Positions 38,367-48,159 of a stretch of 64,000 nt of DNA are shown here, in pieces. A program made the translations under genes and the position numbers. This DNA is from Linum tenue (Eukaryota > Streptophyta > Magnoliopsida > Malpighiales > Linaceae). The notes below the pieces were generated by a model that worked only from the letters and a program-made list of their open reading frames with translations, ran no database searches and was not told the DNA's origin. Each line of letters begins with the position of its first letter. Within the stretch, counting starts at the first letter, position 1. The DNA lies in the NCBI GenBank assembly GCA_946122785.1, contig CAMGYJ010000007.1:1566909-1630908 (forward strand), in the 5' to 3' direction.

Positions 38367-41148
38367 TCAAGAAAAATGATTCCTTGCCCATGGAACCCCT
38401 ATTCTGCTGGTGTTCCGATTCCGTTGTCCCCAATTGTTATTGTTCTGTCGTACGCCACTGTTCTGCCGCGCACGCGCACCATTGTTATGTCTTACAGCAT
38501 TGTTCTGCTGCTGCACGCCATTGTTATGTCGCACAGCATTGTTCTGCTGCACCAAGGCCCTCATCCTTTGCTCCTTCATATTAGCAAACATAGCATCCAG
38601 AGTCTGTGGCCTCTGCTTCATGCCTCCATTCCCATGCTGCTGTTGGCTTTGAGGTGGCTGGCAAAAGAGCACAGACAAAAGTCGCAAAGTCAATACCATG
38701 TTCATGGTTACTTTATTTTCTCTGATTATTGGTTTCAGCACTGCTTTAGCAAAACATTCGTCTAGGAGTAGTTCAACAGGGAGACACACACACAAAAAAG
38801 TTACTTAAGAGACAGTACCTTTGCAGTGAAAGCACCAATTTCACCCCTCCTTACCATGAAAGACCCCTCCCTGCATGCACAACATTACAAAGAAAGAATT
38901 GACTCCAGGATGAAGATGGATACCAGAAAGACAAATACCTAAAGGAACACCAAGCTTCTTCTCCAAGAACAAATACAGATGTCAACTGCCACATAACCAG
39001 GCACTGGAGAAGCTCTCGCAATAATGAGACCCAAGTCTTACTCAGGTGACTTACATACATCCAAATGAATCCAAATACAACCTTTTTCAACACAAATTTA
39101 AAATGAAGCCCAGGTCGCAGATTTGCTGATCTTTTCAATTTCAAAAATAGATTTACAATCCCGACTCGAGACTCAAATTTGGAGGCCTTGTTGAAATAAC
39201 ATGCCCGAAAAAACTTCCATAGAGTAGTGATCCCAAAAACATATTGAAGTACTGTGCCTAGCAGGAGTTCATGAACATATCTCAAAGCTTGAGAAGCAAG
39301 CGCCCCCAGAATCAGAGAAGCTTTTCCTGGCAAGTGCACCCTACACAGAACCTCCCACCAAATAACATGCTCAAACTTCACAACAACCAGAGTAGAGACA
39401 CAAACCAGAACTCCCCACAACCAATAATCTGTCGTGAAATGAAACTTAAACAATCGCCCTTCAACCAACCAATATCTGTCACTACATAGAAGACCCTCAC
39501 CACAACTAAACCCCAACAATGCCAATCGGGATTTGAGCCATCAGAGCTGACTCGCATGAGAAGGATCTTTGGAAGAATCATTCTGACCAACATGCACAAG
39601 TGCTGAAGTGAATGGAAGGAGTTGGACTTCATTTTTGTTGGTGCCATTTAAAAAACTTATTCAGGCTGAACCACATTTTGTTCCCATTGAATTCAGGTGA
39701 CCCTTAACTCTAGGGGTGAATAAGAGCAGATGGGAAGAACGAATGCAGCATTGTGACCAATCTCAGATGATGACCAAAGGAAAATCTGAAGATCTTGCCA
39801 CAAGGTGAAAAGCTATGCAACCGTAAACATAGAGGTTGGCATGTTTTAGACCACCAGGCTGACCAAATAGTAGTGAAAATGGGTTGAAGATGTGTCCAGA
39901 TGAGAAACCACATCTACCCCTTCAACTCTTCCAATAGGCAGTTATTGGAGATGAAGTACCAATCAGAAACTTTGATCTTATCATTAATCTGTGCAGTTGA
40001 GACAGATTACTTCCATGTAAACTCTCTTCAGCATCACATGCAACACTTCCGTAACCAACAAACAGCCAAAGAGACTCTAGGTAAAAGTAGTTTGCCTTCA
40101 TAACTTGTTTCCTTCAACCAAAACATCACTACTAAAATAGATCCACTTGCTCCACTAACTACCCAGGTCATGGGGAACACAATCCAAAACCAATGCTTAA
40201 CACCAACCAATTAGGCAATCCATTGTGGGTGATGCTGGCGTAAAATCATCAATACTAGCACAAACCCAATACTGCCACTTTAACATGACCAATCATGAAC
40301 GGAAGTATCACAATACTACTTGGCGGTACCCAACATTTAACCTGAATACCACATGCCACAGATAATTGAATTACCTGAAATAAGTCCATGATTCAGTGAT
40401 GAGAGTGTGAATAGATGATATTAAATATAAATTTCTAGACCATTGCATAGCGTTCATAGCTGGTAGCACGACTGCAGAATCCTGAGATAAGAGCTAAAGA
40501 ATACCTTGCTTTGTTTGGATTGGACATCAAATTACGCTCGAACGGTCTATTACGAAGGGGAGCAACTGCAGCCTTTTGTGCAATATCTTTTGCTATAGGA
40601 AAATGGTTACCCTGGAAATTTGACCTCCTCTGAGCTAAAGCTCCCTGATGACCAAGTTTGAATAAATGCAACCCACTGATTAACATAAGACAATGCAGGA
40701 CACAGGACGAGCTCATAGAATTGTTACAGAACATGAATACCTGTCGAACAAACGGCCTAGAGGCCATATATTTCTGCACCTTCAAGGCTTTTTCTTGAGC
40801 AGAATTGTTAAACATCCTCTGGTTTTTGTTCTACAGACAGACAATAGTTGTCAGGTTAGCAAATCCAACAGCAATCTCATAGGACCAAACACGAAGGACA
40901 GTTTGTCATAAACTGAGTTTCTTACCGGAGCCCTGCGTTGCTTGTTTGGCTTTGCAGTAGAAGTCTTTGACATTTTAATGATGTCATCTAATACAGAACA
41001 ACAAGAACAGGTCATGATCATGAGCAATTTATAACTTTACAACTGAAACTCAATCTAATCGCTAATTCAAGATTGACATACCTAAGGGCATGTCCAGTTT
41101 CTTCTCTGTATTGGCGATCTCTTCATGGGTGAGTGGTTTGGTCGCCAT
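38367..41148 (-). CDS. UIEF: UAP56-interacting export factor-like protein
   Basis: Six exons in phase give 233 aa: 41148-41082, 40987-40926, 40830-40741, 40644-40505, 38870-38819, 38657-38367. The N-terminus MATKPLTHEEIANTEKKLDM is a short helix like the UAP56-binding motif of mRNA-export adaptors. Next come a basic block (KPNKQRRAP), a conserved core with QRRSNFQGNHFP and RNRPFERN, and a C-terminal TLDAMFANMKEQRMR helix (a second UAP56-contacting motif). The tail is rich in Asn, Gln and Arg with an RHNNGV-like repeat. The family links the RNA helicase UAP56 to mRNA in the nucleus. Intron 5 is 1,634 bp. A 5'UTR intron ends immediately before the ATG (41818-41149). Identity rests on recalled similarity to Arabidopsis At4g10970/At4g23910. 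Confidence 0.88.
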
Positions 41149-42069
41149 CTGGGGTAAAAAGGGATACAAAACCCGGTCACGTATAGAAACTAGCATACTA
41201 TGCAACCATTGGAACTTCAAATACTTGGAAATAACATATAGAAACAGATCCACAAGGAAGTGGCAGGTTTCCAGTCCTAAATTGCAAGAAGGACACATGC
41301 AAAGCCAGAAAAGCTAACCACCCTTGAATCAGAACCGACCATGTCTACTTACTATAACTCCCTGTGATTATTTCAGGAATGAGATTCAGTTCTAAAATCC
41401 CAATCCACAGCCATAAGCACAACAAACCCTAGTAGACTTACAAACTGAATAATTATCGAATATATCAATCAACAATCAGCTAAGGCCATGCCCATCACCG
41501 CATTGGCATCTACTCGAGGAACCAGCTCTTCAATATAGCATAAACAAACAACTTCCGCAGCCGGAGAGCTCCAAGAACTAAAGAAAACAATCTAATTACA
41601 CTTAATTCGTCCACGGAAAACCCCCCAAAAAGCAACAGATTCCCTTCTCGTCCTAAAAGCTAATAGGATTAGGGTTACGAACCAGAGACGACACTCACAC
41701 TACACTGACCATCACACGACGAACGATTCAACCAAACGGACGGACGGACATTCGCCACACGAAACCAGTCAGGAAGGCCACAAACGCAAAGCATAGAATC
41801 AAATTGGCCAGAACGTACCAGTTTCGCGAGGGAGGCTTAAACCGAAGGACGGTTGCGAGAGAGAAAGCTGGAGACCGACGGGAGAAATTTGACCGGAGTT
41901 TAGGGTTAGGGTTGGGGCTAAGCGCTCCGTGAAGCAGCTCCAAAGCACGAGAGCACTTCTAATGCTTCCTTTCTTCGCAGTAGCAAAACCACGATTCTTC
42001 GGCGAGAAGCGACCAAATGGTTGGACGAGTTGATAGAGGATGGGGGAGACACGCGCGCGTGTAACTGCG

Positions 42070-42077
42070 TATATATA
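42070..42077 (-). promoter_or_regulatory. TATA box of the UIEF gene
   Basis: TATATATA lies ~250 bp upstream of the 5'UTR donor site (41819), consistent with a first noncoding exon starting near 42040. Confidence 0.5.
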
Positions 42078-42667
42078 GCAGGCCAGGCCGGGAGTTTTGC
42101 TGCGTTTGTTAGGTTTACGGTTTACCGCTTATTCCATCTGTTAAAATTAGGAAACCAAACCAACAAGTTACCAATTTAAGCGATAATCGTCGTTGTCAGT
42201 TCAGTTATCGATTAACCGAAATACAAATATCAGCCAATGAAACTGAACCTTTCATTCGTTATTAATTTAACCGAACCTTTTATTCGTTATCGATTTAATC
42301 TATACTGTCATTGTCGGTTTCGTTATCGATTAACCAAAAACCAATTACCACCCCTACAGGGGCAGAGTTAATAGCAATGGACCGCTAAAATGTCGACAAA
42401 GGTGATCTACAAAATGGAAGGCAAAGTAGAGGGCATGAAGAACATAACAATTGATGACAGACTCAGATTCTTTATTCCTGAATGCTTAACTCTCAAGGGA
42501 ATGATTAAAAGAAAACCTATTGATCCTAAAGGCTTAAGTAACAGTTTTTTATTCTAGCAAATCCTCTGCTTCTAACCACAATCTAGTGTGGCATCTTCTA
42601 ATCACCCTGGAAGAAATATGGAGAAAGAAAATTCAATAGAAAGGGGTGGAAATGATCATCATCGTCG

Positions 42668-44460
42668 TCAATTGTTTCCGTAGATCCACTTCTCGGCATT
42701 ACTCGTGTAGTTAACCAGTTCTTCCGGCTTGAACCACAACTTGATCTCGTCCTTTGCGGTTTCCGGGCCATCACTTCCATGAATGATGTTCCTAAAAATG
42801 GAAGGAAGGGAGGCAATGGAGGATGTGATGAGATAAGAAGAATTATGTGATGAAGTGACATGTGACAAGAGGAAGAGATTGAAATGCATACCTTCCAACA
42901 ACAACAGCCAGGTCACCTCGAATAGTTCCGGGTTCAGATTTCTGAGGATCTGTGGCTCCAATGAGCTTCCTGCCATACTTGATCACACCTTCCCCTTCCC
43001 ACACCTGCAGAAGTTAAATGGCCTTTAGTCGACTCTACGTTAATACACAAAACATACCAGACATGGTGAAGGTGGGTGGTTCTTCTCATACCATGGCCAA
43101 AACAGGACCAGAGCTCAGGAAGTCGCAAAGGCCATTGAAGAATGGCCTCTCTTTCAGGTCATGGTAGTGCTTTTGAGCAAAGCCCTTTGAAGGAACCACT
43201 ATCTTGACTGCCACAAGCTTGAAACCTTTGCGCTCGAATCTGGAAATGATTTCTGAAATCTGGACACAGATAAAAACACATTCCAAATTAGTCATTAGAT
43301 GTATGATTATGAATACACAGTAAATGGCAGGAAATTCTGCTGTCGTTCTAGCGAGGAAAGGTAGAAATGGCAGAGCGAAAAAATAGATGAAATGCTTATC
43401 ATACCAGTCCTCTCTGCACCCCATCAGGTTTGATAGCAATGAAGGTACGCTCCAGCTGAAAAGCAAAATCAACATCCATCGTTTACAAAGTCAATAAGAA
43501 GAGATGAAAAGAACATTGTAGAGAACTGAAGCCACTTTGATTACCTCTGCAGCACGGGCCTCCTGTTCTTGGAGCATATAAGCTGCACATACAAAACCAG
43601 AGGAGTTTCCACATAAATATCAAATCGATAGATCGTAATCCAAAACCAGAGACATTATACTTAGATGCTACTCATGAACAAACAACTGTGCGCATAATTT
43701 TGACAGACACACAACAATCCACATATCAGTGATAGAAATGCAGCCCAGAACTAAAGGTTTCACCAATTGCCACGGCTTGAACAATGGAGGGCAAGGAGAT
43801 TGCTCCTCTCCCTTTCTCTAACTAACCTCACTCACATTGCGATGTTCATTCATAAATCTACCTATTCTACGACCACAGTGCAAGAAGACCTCCATTGCAG
43901 TTAACAATTGAAAAAAATAAATCACAGAACGGCACTGAACCTGTAGTGGATCCGGATCGAAAATCGAACGAAATGCCACAACACTACGTATACCAGATCA
44001 GAAAGGAACCTAACCTGCCATGGGAATCGCAAGTGCTCCAGAAATCCACTGCGGAGCATTTGCAGAACCAGTCCTTCCATAGGCCGAAACGACGATCGGC
44101 AGCTTTCCGCTCAACGAAACCGCCGCGGCAGCTCCTGCGGCTCGCCCCTCTACAATCCATCAAAACGCCTAATCACCATCAGAAATCGTCACCAATCCAA
44201 AACCACAACAGAAATTCCGAACAACAACCAAAAAGTGGGGGGAAACGGCCTGATTTCCGACGGATTAATCCGACGATGACCGCCGATCAACGACTCAAAA
44301 GATAAAAGAACACACATAAATCCGGTTCAATTGTAAGCACCGACAGATTGCGGAGAGCAAAATGAGGAAACTAACCGGAGTAAAAGCGAGAGTTCTTTGA
44401 AGCGGAGGAGAGAAGGGACCTGGCGGCCCTGGAAGCGGATCTGAAAATCTGAGAGCTCAT
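42668..44460 (-). CDS. NDPK3: Nucleoside diphosphate kinase, mitochondrial type (NDPK3-like)
   Basis: Seven exons in phase give 237 aa: 44460-44376, 44149-44015, 43582-43545, 43455-43405, 43259-43092, 43004-42892, 42791-42668. Residues 1-28 are rich in Ser and Arg with no acidic residue, a typical mitochondrial presequence. An Ala-rich stretch encoded by exon 2 (AAGAAAAV) follows, as in plant NDPK3/4. The kinase core starts at [17 protein letters not shown] and carries the catalytic histidine in NIIHGSD, encoded by the last exon. It ends in EKWIYGNN. The enzyme moves the gamma phosphate from ATP to other NDPs, in this subtype in the mitochondrial intermembrane space. The gene looks intact. 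A TATA-like TTTATATA sits ~100 bp upstream (44559-44566). Confidence 0.96.
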
Positions 44461-44558
44461 TTTCCTCTTCTTTGATCGGAGCTCGGGGAAGGACAACAAT
44501 GGAGGAGAGGGAGGAGAGGGGAGCAAGCAAACAGGGAGAGTGTGAAAGAGGTTTAGGT

Positions 44559-44566
44559 ATATAAAT
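44559..44566 (-). promoter_or_regulatory. TATA box of the NDPK gene
   Basis: TTTATATA on the coding strand 99 bp upstream of the ATG, followed by a CT-rich leader. Confidence 0.5.
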
Positions 44567-44649
44567 GCGAATATATTGGCGAAAAGGGAAATTGAACGGA
44601 GTGTTTGTGGCTAAACCGGAACTGGAGTCCGTAAAATAAAAAAAAATCC

Positions 44650-45640
44650 CCTCCATAAATAACGGTTCTGTGGGTGAGTTAGTTTCAGTTGATCAGTTCA
44701 CACTCGCGTAACAGTCTTATTCTTCTTACACGTGTCCCGTCGTCTTCGTTGTTTAGGGTTAATCTTTCTGGGATCGGTTATGATTGACAAATCATGGAGA
44801 TCTCTTTCGTTTAAAAATTATTTATGGAGATCTTTATTGTTAAAGATGTGTTGATCAATGATTAATCACCTTAACCATAAAAAAAATGATTAATCACCTT
44901 CTATAATCTCTTAAGTTCATAATTTGGAGTTTTGGACCTACCATCTCATTTGATAATAATAAAATTACATATTATCAATCTTCTAAGTTGTTATTTTTTA
45001 ATTTTTTTTTTCAATTTTGAAGATGCAAGACTACATATATATGGAAAAGTTTCAATACAATTTATTCTCGTAAATGGATTCTTTTGTTATTTTATTAGAA
45101 AAACAAGATAAATTGAGTATGTATGGTTCATAATTGAATGTGTTTAGGTATTCATTTCTATGTTTTAGTTGAATGACGATTGTGAAAACATTTTTGTTTT
45201 AGTAGGTTGTGAAAGCTATTAAGGTGTGTCTTCTATTGTTCATTCATAAATCTATATTTTTTTAATAAATTATATTTTAAAAAATTACAAAAATATATTA
45301 ATTTCAATTTTCTAATCTTTTTCTCACTTCAGCAATCTCCCGCCAGATCTCTCTTTCTTCTTTTTCTCAATCTTCTCCTTGTCTTAGTTAAGTCGAAATA
45401 ATACCACTACAAATATAAAACAAGAAATCAATACCAATTCATTAGCCAACCACTACCATTTTGAAAAGCAGTAATACCATTGTAGAAATAAATCACAATT
45501 ATGAAAAACAATATCATTACACGAAAACTACCAATACAAATAAATCTATACAATTACAAGAGTCAAACCAATACCAAAATCAACCAATACCACCATTACT
45601 ATGAGAGCAAAATAATATAATTTCATAATTGAATCAATAC
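44650..45640. other. Intergenic; AATACCA-rich tract at the retrotransposon insertion site
   Basis: AT-rich, without a gene. From about 45400 to 45600 the words AATACCA and CAATACCA recur roughly every 20-40 bp. The sequence continues after the retrotransposon at 54461 (AATACCATTAG). Confidence 0.55.
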
Positions 45641-46192
45641 TGTTGGGGATGTATACATGGCCCGCGTGGGTTGGACCGATAGGGCCCAAGAGTAGAGTTT
45701 GGAAGGCTGAGGAATTGGACCCGGCCCAATGGGCCCAGAGACAGGGAAGAGCTTCTCCAGACGGGTGGGGTCCGCAACCCTGACGCGAGGCGCGTGCGAC
45801 AGGTGGGCACAGGGGTGTCCCAGGGTACGGGTCTGAGGACTAGATGACGTCATGCGCCTGACCCTTCTGAACGGAGTGTCAGATGGTCGAGGCGCATGAG
45901 CGCTGGGCCGTACGGAGCATTAATTGCGGGTCTGGCAAGGGGCGGAGGAGAAGGATGTTGGTCGGCCGGGCTTCGAGTATAAATAGTCGGTTGGTGAACT
46001 TCATTTACTCAGGTTGGTACTTCTCTCTAAAATTACTATTCACTTCTCTCTCTAGAAAAAGGAACTGACTTGGGCGTTGGAGTGCTAACGAGTCCTCCTC
46101 GGGACTCAGGTTAGCCGTGCAGCGTGCAGGTTCGAGCGTGCTGGAAGGGTCAAGCGCGAGGGTTCGGGACGCCCAGTTACCGGGCTCGAACA
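45641..46192 (+). repeat. Left LTR of the Tat element
   Basis: 552 bp, from TGTTGGGGATG to GGGCTCGAACA. It contains a palindromic bZIP-type site TGACGTCA (45845-45852) and a TATA box TATAAATA (45978-45985), which predicts transcription from about 46010. Confidence 0.96.
45978..45985 (+). promoter_or_regulatory. LTR promoter TATA box
   Basis: TATAAATA in the left LTR, ~130 bp downstream of the TGACGTCA element. The identical arrangement is in the right LTR (54246-54253 region). Confidence 0.7.
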
Positions 46193-46211
46193 ATTGGCGC
46201 GCCAGATAGGG
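46193..46211 (+). other. Primer-binding site of the Tat element
   Basis: ATTGGCGCGCCAGATAGGG follows the LTR end directly. TTGGCGCGCCAG is common at this place in Tat/Ogre-like plant elements. I do not assign the tRNA. Confidence 0.7.
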
Positions 46212-46242
46212 GGACGCATAGGTATTGAGAAAGCAAGGTGTC

Positions 46243-48159
46243 ATGGAGGCGCTAGGGGCAGGCGAAGGAGAAGGGGGACCGGCGGGGGCCGAGGCGTCCC
46301 GGGAGGCACCTGTGTTGTCAGGTGAGGCGCATGCGGTGGTAGACGACGGGGCGCAGGAGACTGCCCAATCCGAGGGGGTCACTCTCACGAAGGAGCACCT
46401 ACTGCACATAGTCGAGCAACAGGAACAGGCGCTGGAGGCACTTAGGAGAGAAGTGGAAGTGTTGAAAAGAGGAGCTGAGGCGGGCCCCCCATTAGGAAAG
46501 AGACGGGACAGAGAGGACAAAGAGGAGGGGGCGTCCAGCGCGTTGAGGCGCATGGAAGACTTAGGGCACCTGACGAAACATATGGCCTCGGATTTCGACG
46601 AGCACAATGGATGGGCGCACCGACGACAGGGGAGAGCGTGGGGGGTGCGGCAGCCCCTCGCACGAAGCATACTGGCCGAGCAAGCGAACTCTGTCATCCC
46701 GGCGCTTCCCACTTACGATGGGGCGGCCGATCCAGAGGATCACTTGAACAACTACTTCACGAAGATGCAATTATACAACAGCTCCGACGCCACCTTGTGC
46801 CGCGCCTTTCCTTCGACGTTTACGGGCGTGGTGTTGGACTGGTACCATCAGATAGAGGAGGGGCGGATTGACAGCTTCGAGCAATTCGCGGCCCTTTTTC
46901 TTTCAAAGTTCGCCAGCCGGAAGCGCCGGAGCCTCACCATAAGCGCCTTGTTCAAGGTCAAGCAGCGGAAAGGTGAGGCGCTCAGGGACTTTTACGAGCG
47001 CTGGATGTCAGTAGCCATGGCGGTCAAGGATGTGAAGCCCCCGGTCCTAGGGTGCTGCCTGGACGAGTGCACCACGAGCGAAGAGTTGTGCCGAGCGCTG
47101 TCTAAGAGGGACGTGACGTCTACCGAAGATTTGGATCGGAGGGTGCAAAAGGTGATCATGTTGGAGGAAACATTGGCAGCAAGAAGGCTGGAGAGGAGGG
47201 ACGTGCGCCCAGAAGAGGTAGAGGTGGCCAGGGCGCTTCGCCCACCGCCCGTCGCCACGCACCACCCACATTTCCCGGCAAACACCCGACGCCCGGAACC
47301 ACCGCGTTTTCTACCCAGGGGGGCTGGGAACTTCACCGAACTTAACGACTCGCTGAAAAACGTGCTGCAATTCGTGAAGGATAAGGGATACCATATTCGC
47401 TGGCCGGGGCCAATGAGGGGGCGCCCGAACGAGCAGAACCTCGACAGGTTTTGTGAGTTCCACCGGGAGAGGGGCCACCACACTGCTGATTGTTATCAAC
47501 TCAAGTCAGAGATCCAAGGGCTGGTGGATCGAGGAATGTTGAACGAGTTCGTGAGAAAAGGGGAAGATAGGACGCAGAGGGCCTTTGCAGTGCAGGAGGA
47601 GAAGAAGGGGGAGGGGCAGGAGAACGCCCCGGTTGAAGAAGGGAAACCCCCCATGGAAAAGGAAGTTCTGCCCCCGCCCCCATTTGACATAGAGCCCGAG
47701 GCACACCCGGAGCGCGTGAGGCTCACGATTGAGGCCATCTCGGGTACGCTAGACCTCAGACAGAAGCTTGACGAGGGTAGGCGCCTGAAATCGGCCACGG
47801 CGAGCGCCCGCGCGGCGGTACATATTCACTTTAACGAAACCCCGGAGGAGGCGTGTCGGGTGCCCTCCGTGGAAGCACTTGAAGTCAGGGGGGTGGTGGC
47901 TGGATGCGAAGTGAAGAGGATGCTGGTGGATACGGGAAGTTCGATGGATGTCCTCTTCAGATCCACGTTCGAGAAGATGCAACTATCGCCGAGCATAGTC
48001 AGGCCGGCAGAGTCCGTCCTAATCGGGTTCTCGGGGGTGCCGGCAAGAGTGATGGGGCGTGTGCGCCTGCCGGTAACTTTGGGGGACGAGGCGCATCATG
48101 TGACGCACACGGTGTGGCACTCTTTAACGGGGTGGCGTCCTCTTGCCACCAAGTGTTGA
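46243..48159 (+). CDS. Gag plus truncated protease of the Tat element
   Basis: From ATG at 46243 the frame runs 638 codons. The first ~80 residues are acidic with a coiled coil (about 46380-46470). The capsid-like retrotransposon gag domain spans about 46740-47150 (FPSTFTGVVLDWYHQ, QFAALFLSKFA, ALRDFYERW). A zinc-knuckle-like CEFHRERGHHTADCYQLK is at 47452-47505. The aspartic protease begins near 47900 with active site LVDTGSSMDVLF (about 47923-47958). Its frame then stops at TGA 48157-48159, and the second half of the protease, including the usual I/L-GR motif, is absent. Downstream pol is in another frame. Confidence 0.9.
   Translation: MEALGAGEGEGGPAGAEASREAPVLSGEAHAVVDDGAQETAQSEGVTLTKEHLLHIVEQQEQALEALRREVEVLKRGAEAGPPLGKRRDREDKEEGASSALRRMEDLGHLTKHMASDFDEHNGWAHRRQGRAWGVRQPLARSILAEQANSVIPALPTYDGAADPEDHLNNYFTKMQLYNSSDATLCRAFPSTFTGVVLDWYHQIEEGRIDSFEQFAALFLSKFASRKRRSLTISALFKVKQRKGEALRDFYERWMSVAMAVKDVKPPVLGCCLDECTTSEELCRALSKRDVTSTEDLDRRVQKVIMLEETLAARRLERRDVRPEEVEVARALRPPPVATHHPHFPANTRRPEPPRFLPRGAGNFTELNDSLKNVLQFVKDKGYHIRWPGPMRGRPNEQNLDRFCEFHRERGHHTADCYQLKSEIQGLVDRGMLNEFVRKGEDRTQRAFAVQEEKKGEGQENAPVEEGKPPMEKEVLPPPPFDIEPEAHPERVRLTIEAISGTLDLRQKLDEGRRLKSATASARAAVHIHFNETPEEACRVPSVEALEVRGVVAGCEVKRMLVDTGSSMDVLFRSTFEKMQLSPSIVRPAESVLIGFSGVPARVMGRVRLPVTLGDEAHHVTHTVWHSLTGWRPLATKC

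Noticed and set aside
38851..39525. 224-codon minus-strand open frame rich in hydrophobic residues
   Set aside because: It lies within intron 5 of the UIEF gene, overlaps the start of exon 5 in another frame, and has no recognisable domain.
42120..42360. A further hAT MITE ending in ACCACCCCTACA
   Set aside because: Only one end (near 42350) looks like a terminus; no matching left end TAGGGGTGG was found.
46005..46712. 235-codon Ser/Pro/Ala/Cys-rich minus-strand frame over the LTR and gag
   Set aside because: Composition reflects GC-rich gag read in the wrong frame; it is not the antisense gene, which lies at 52346-53211.
47904..48114. The first ~70 codons of the long pol frame as a real N-terminus
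   Set aside because: Over this stretch the gag-protease frame carries the conserved DTGSS protease, so the pol-frame reading is noise until about 48115.
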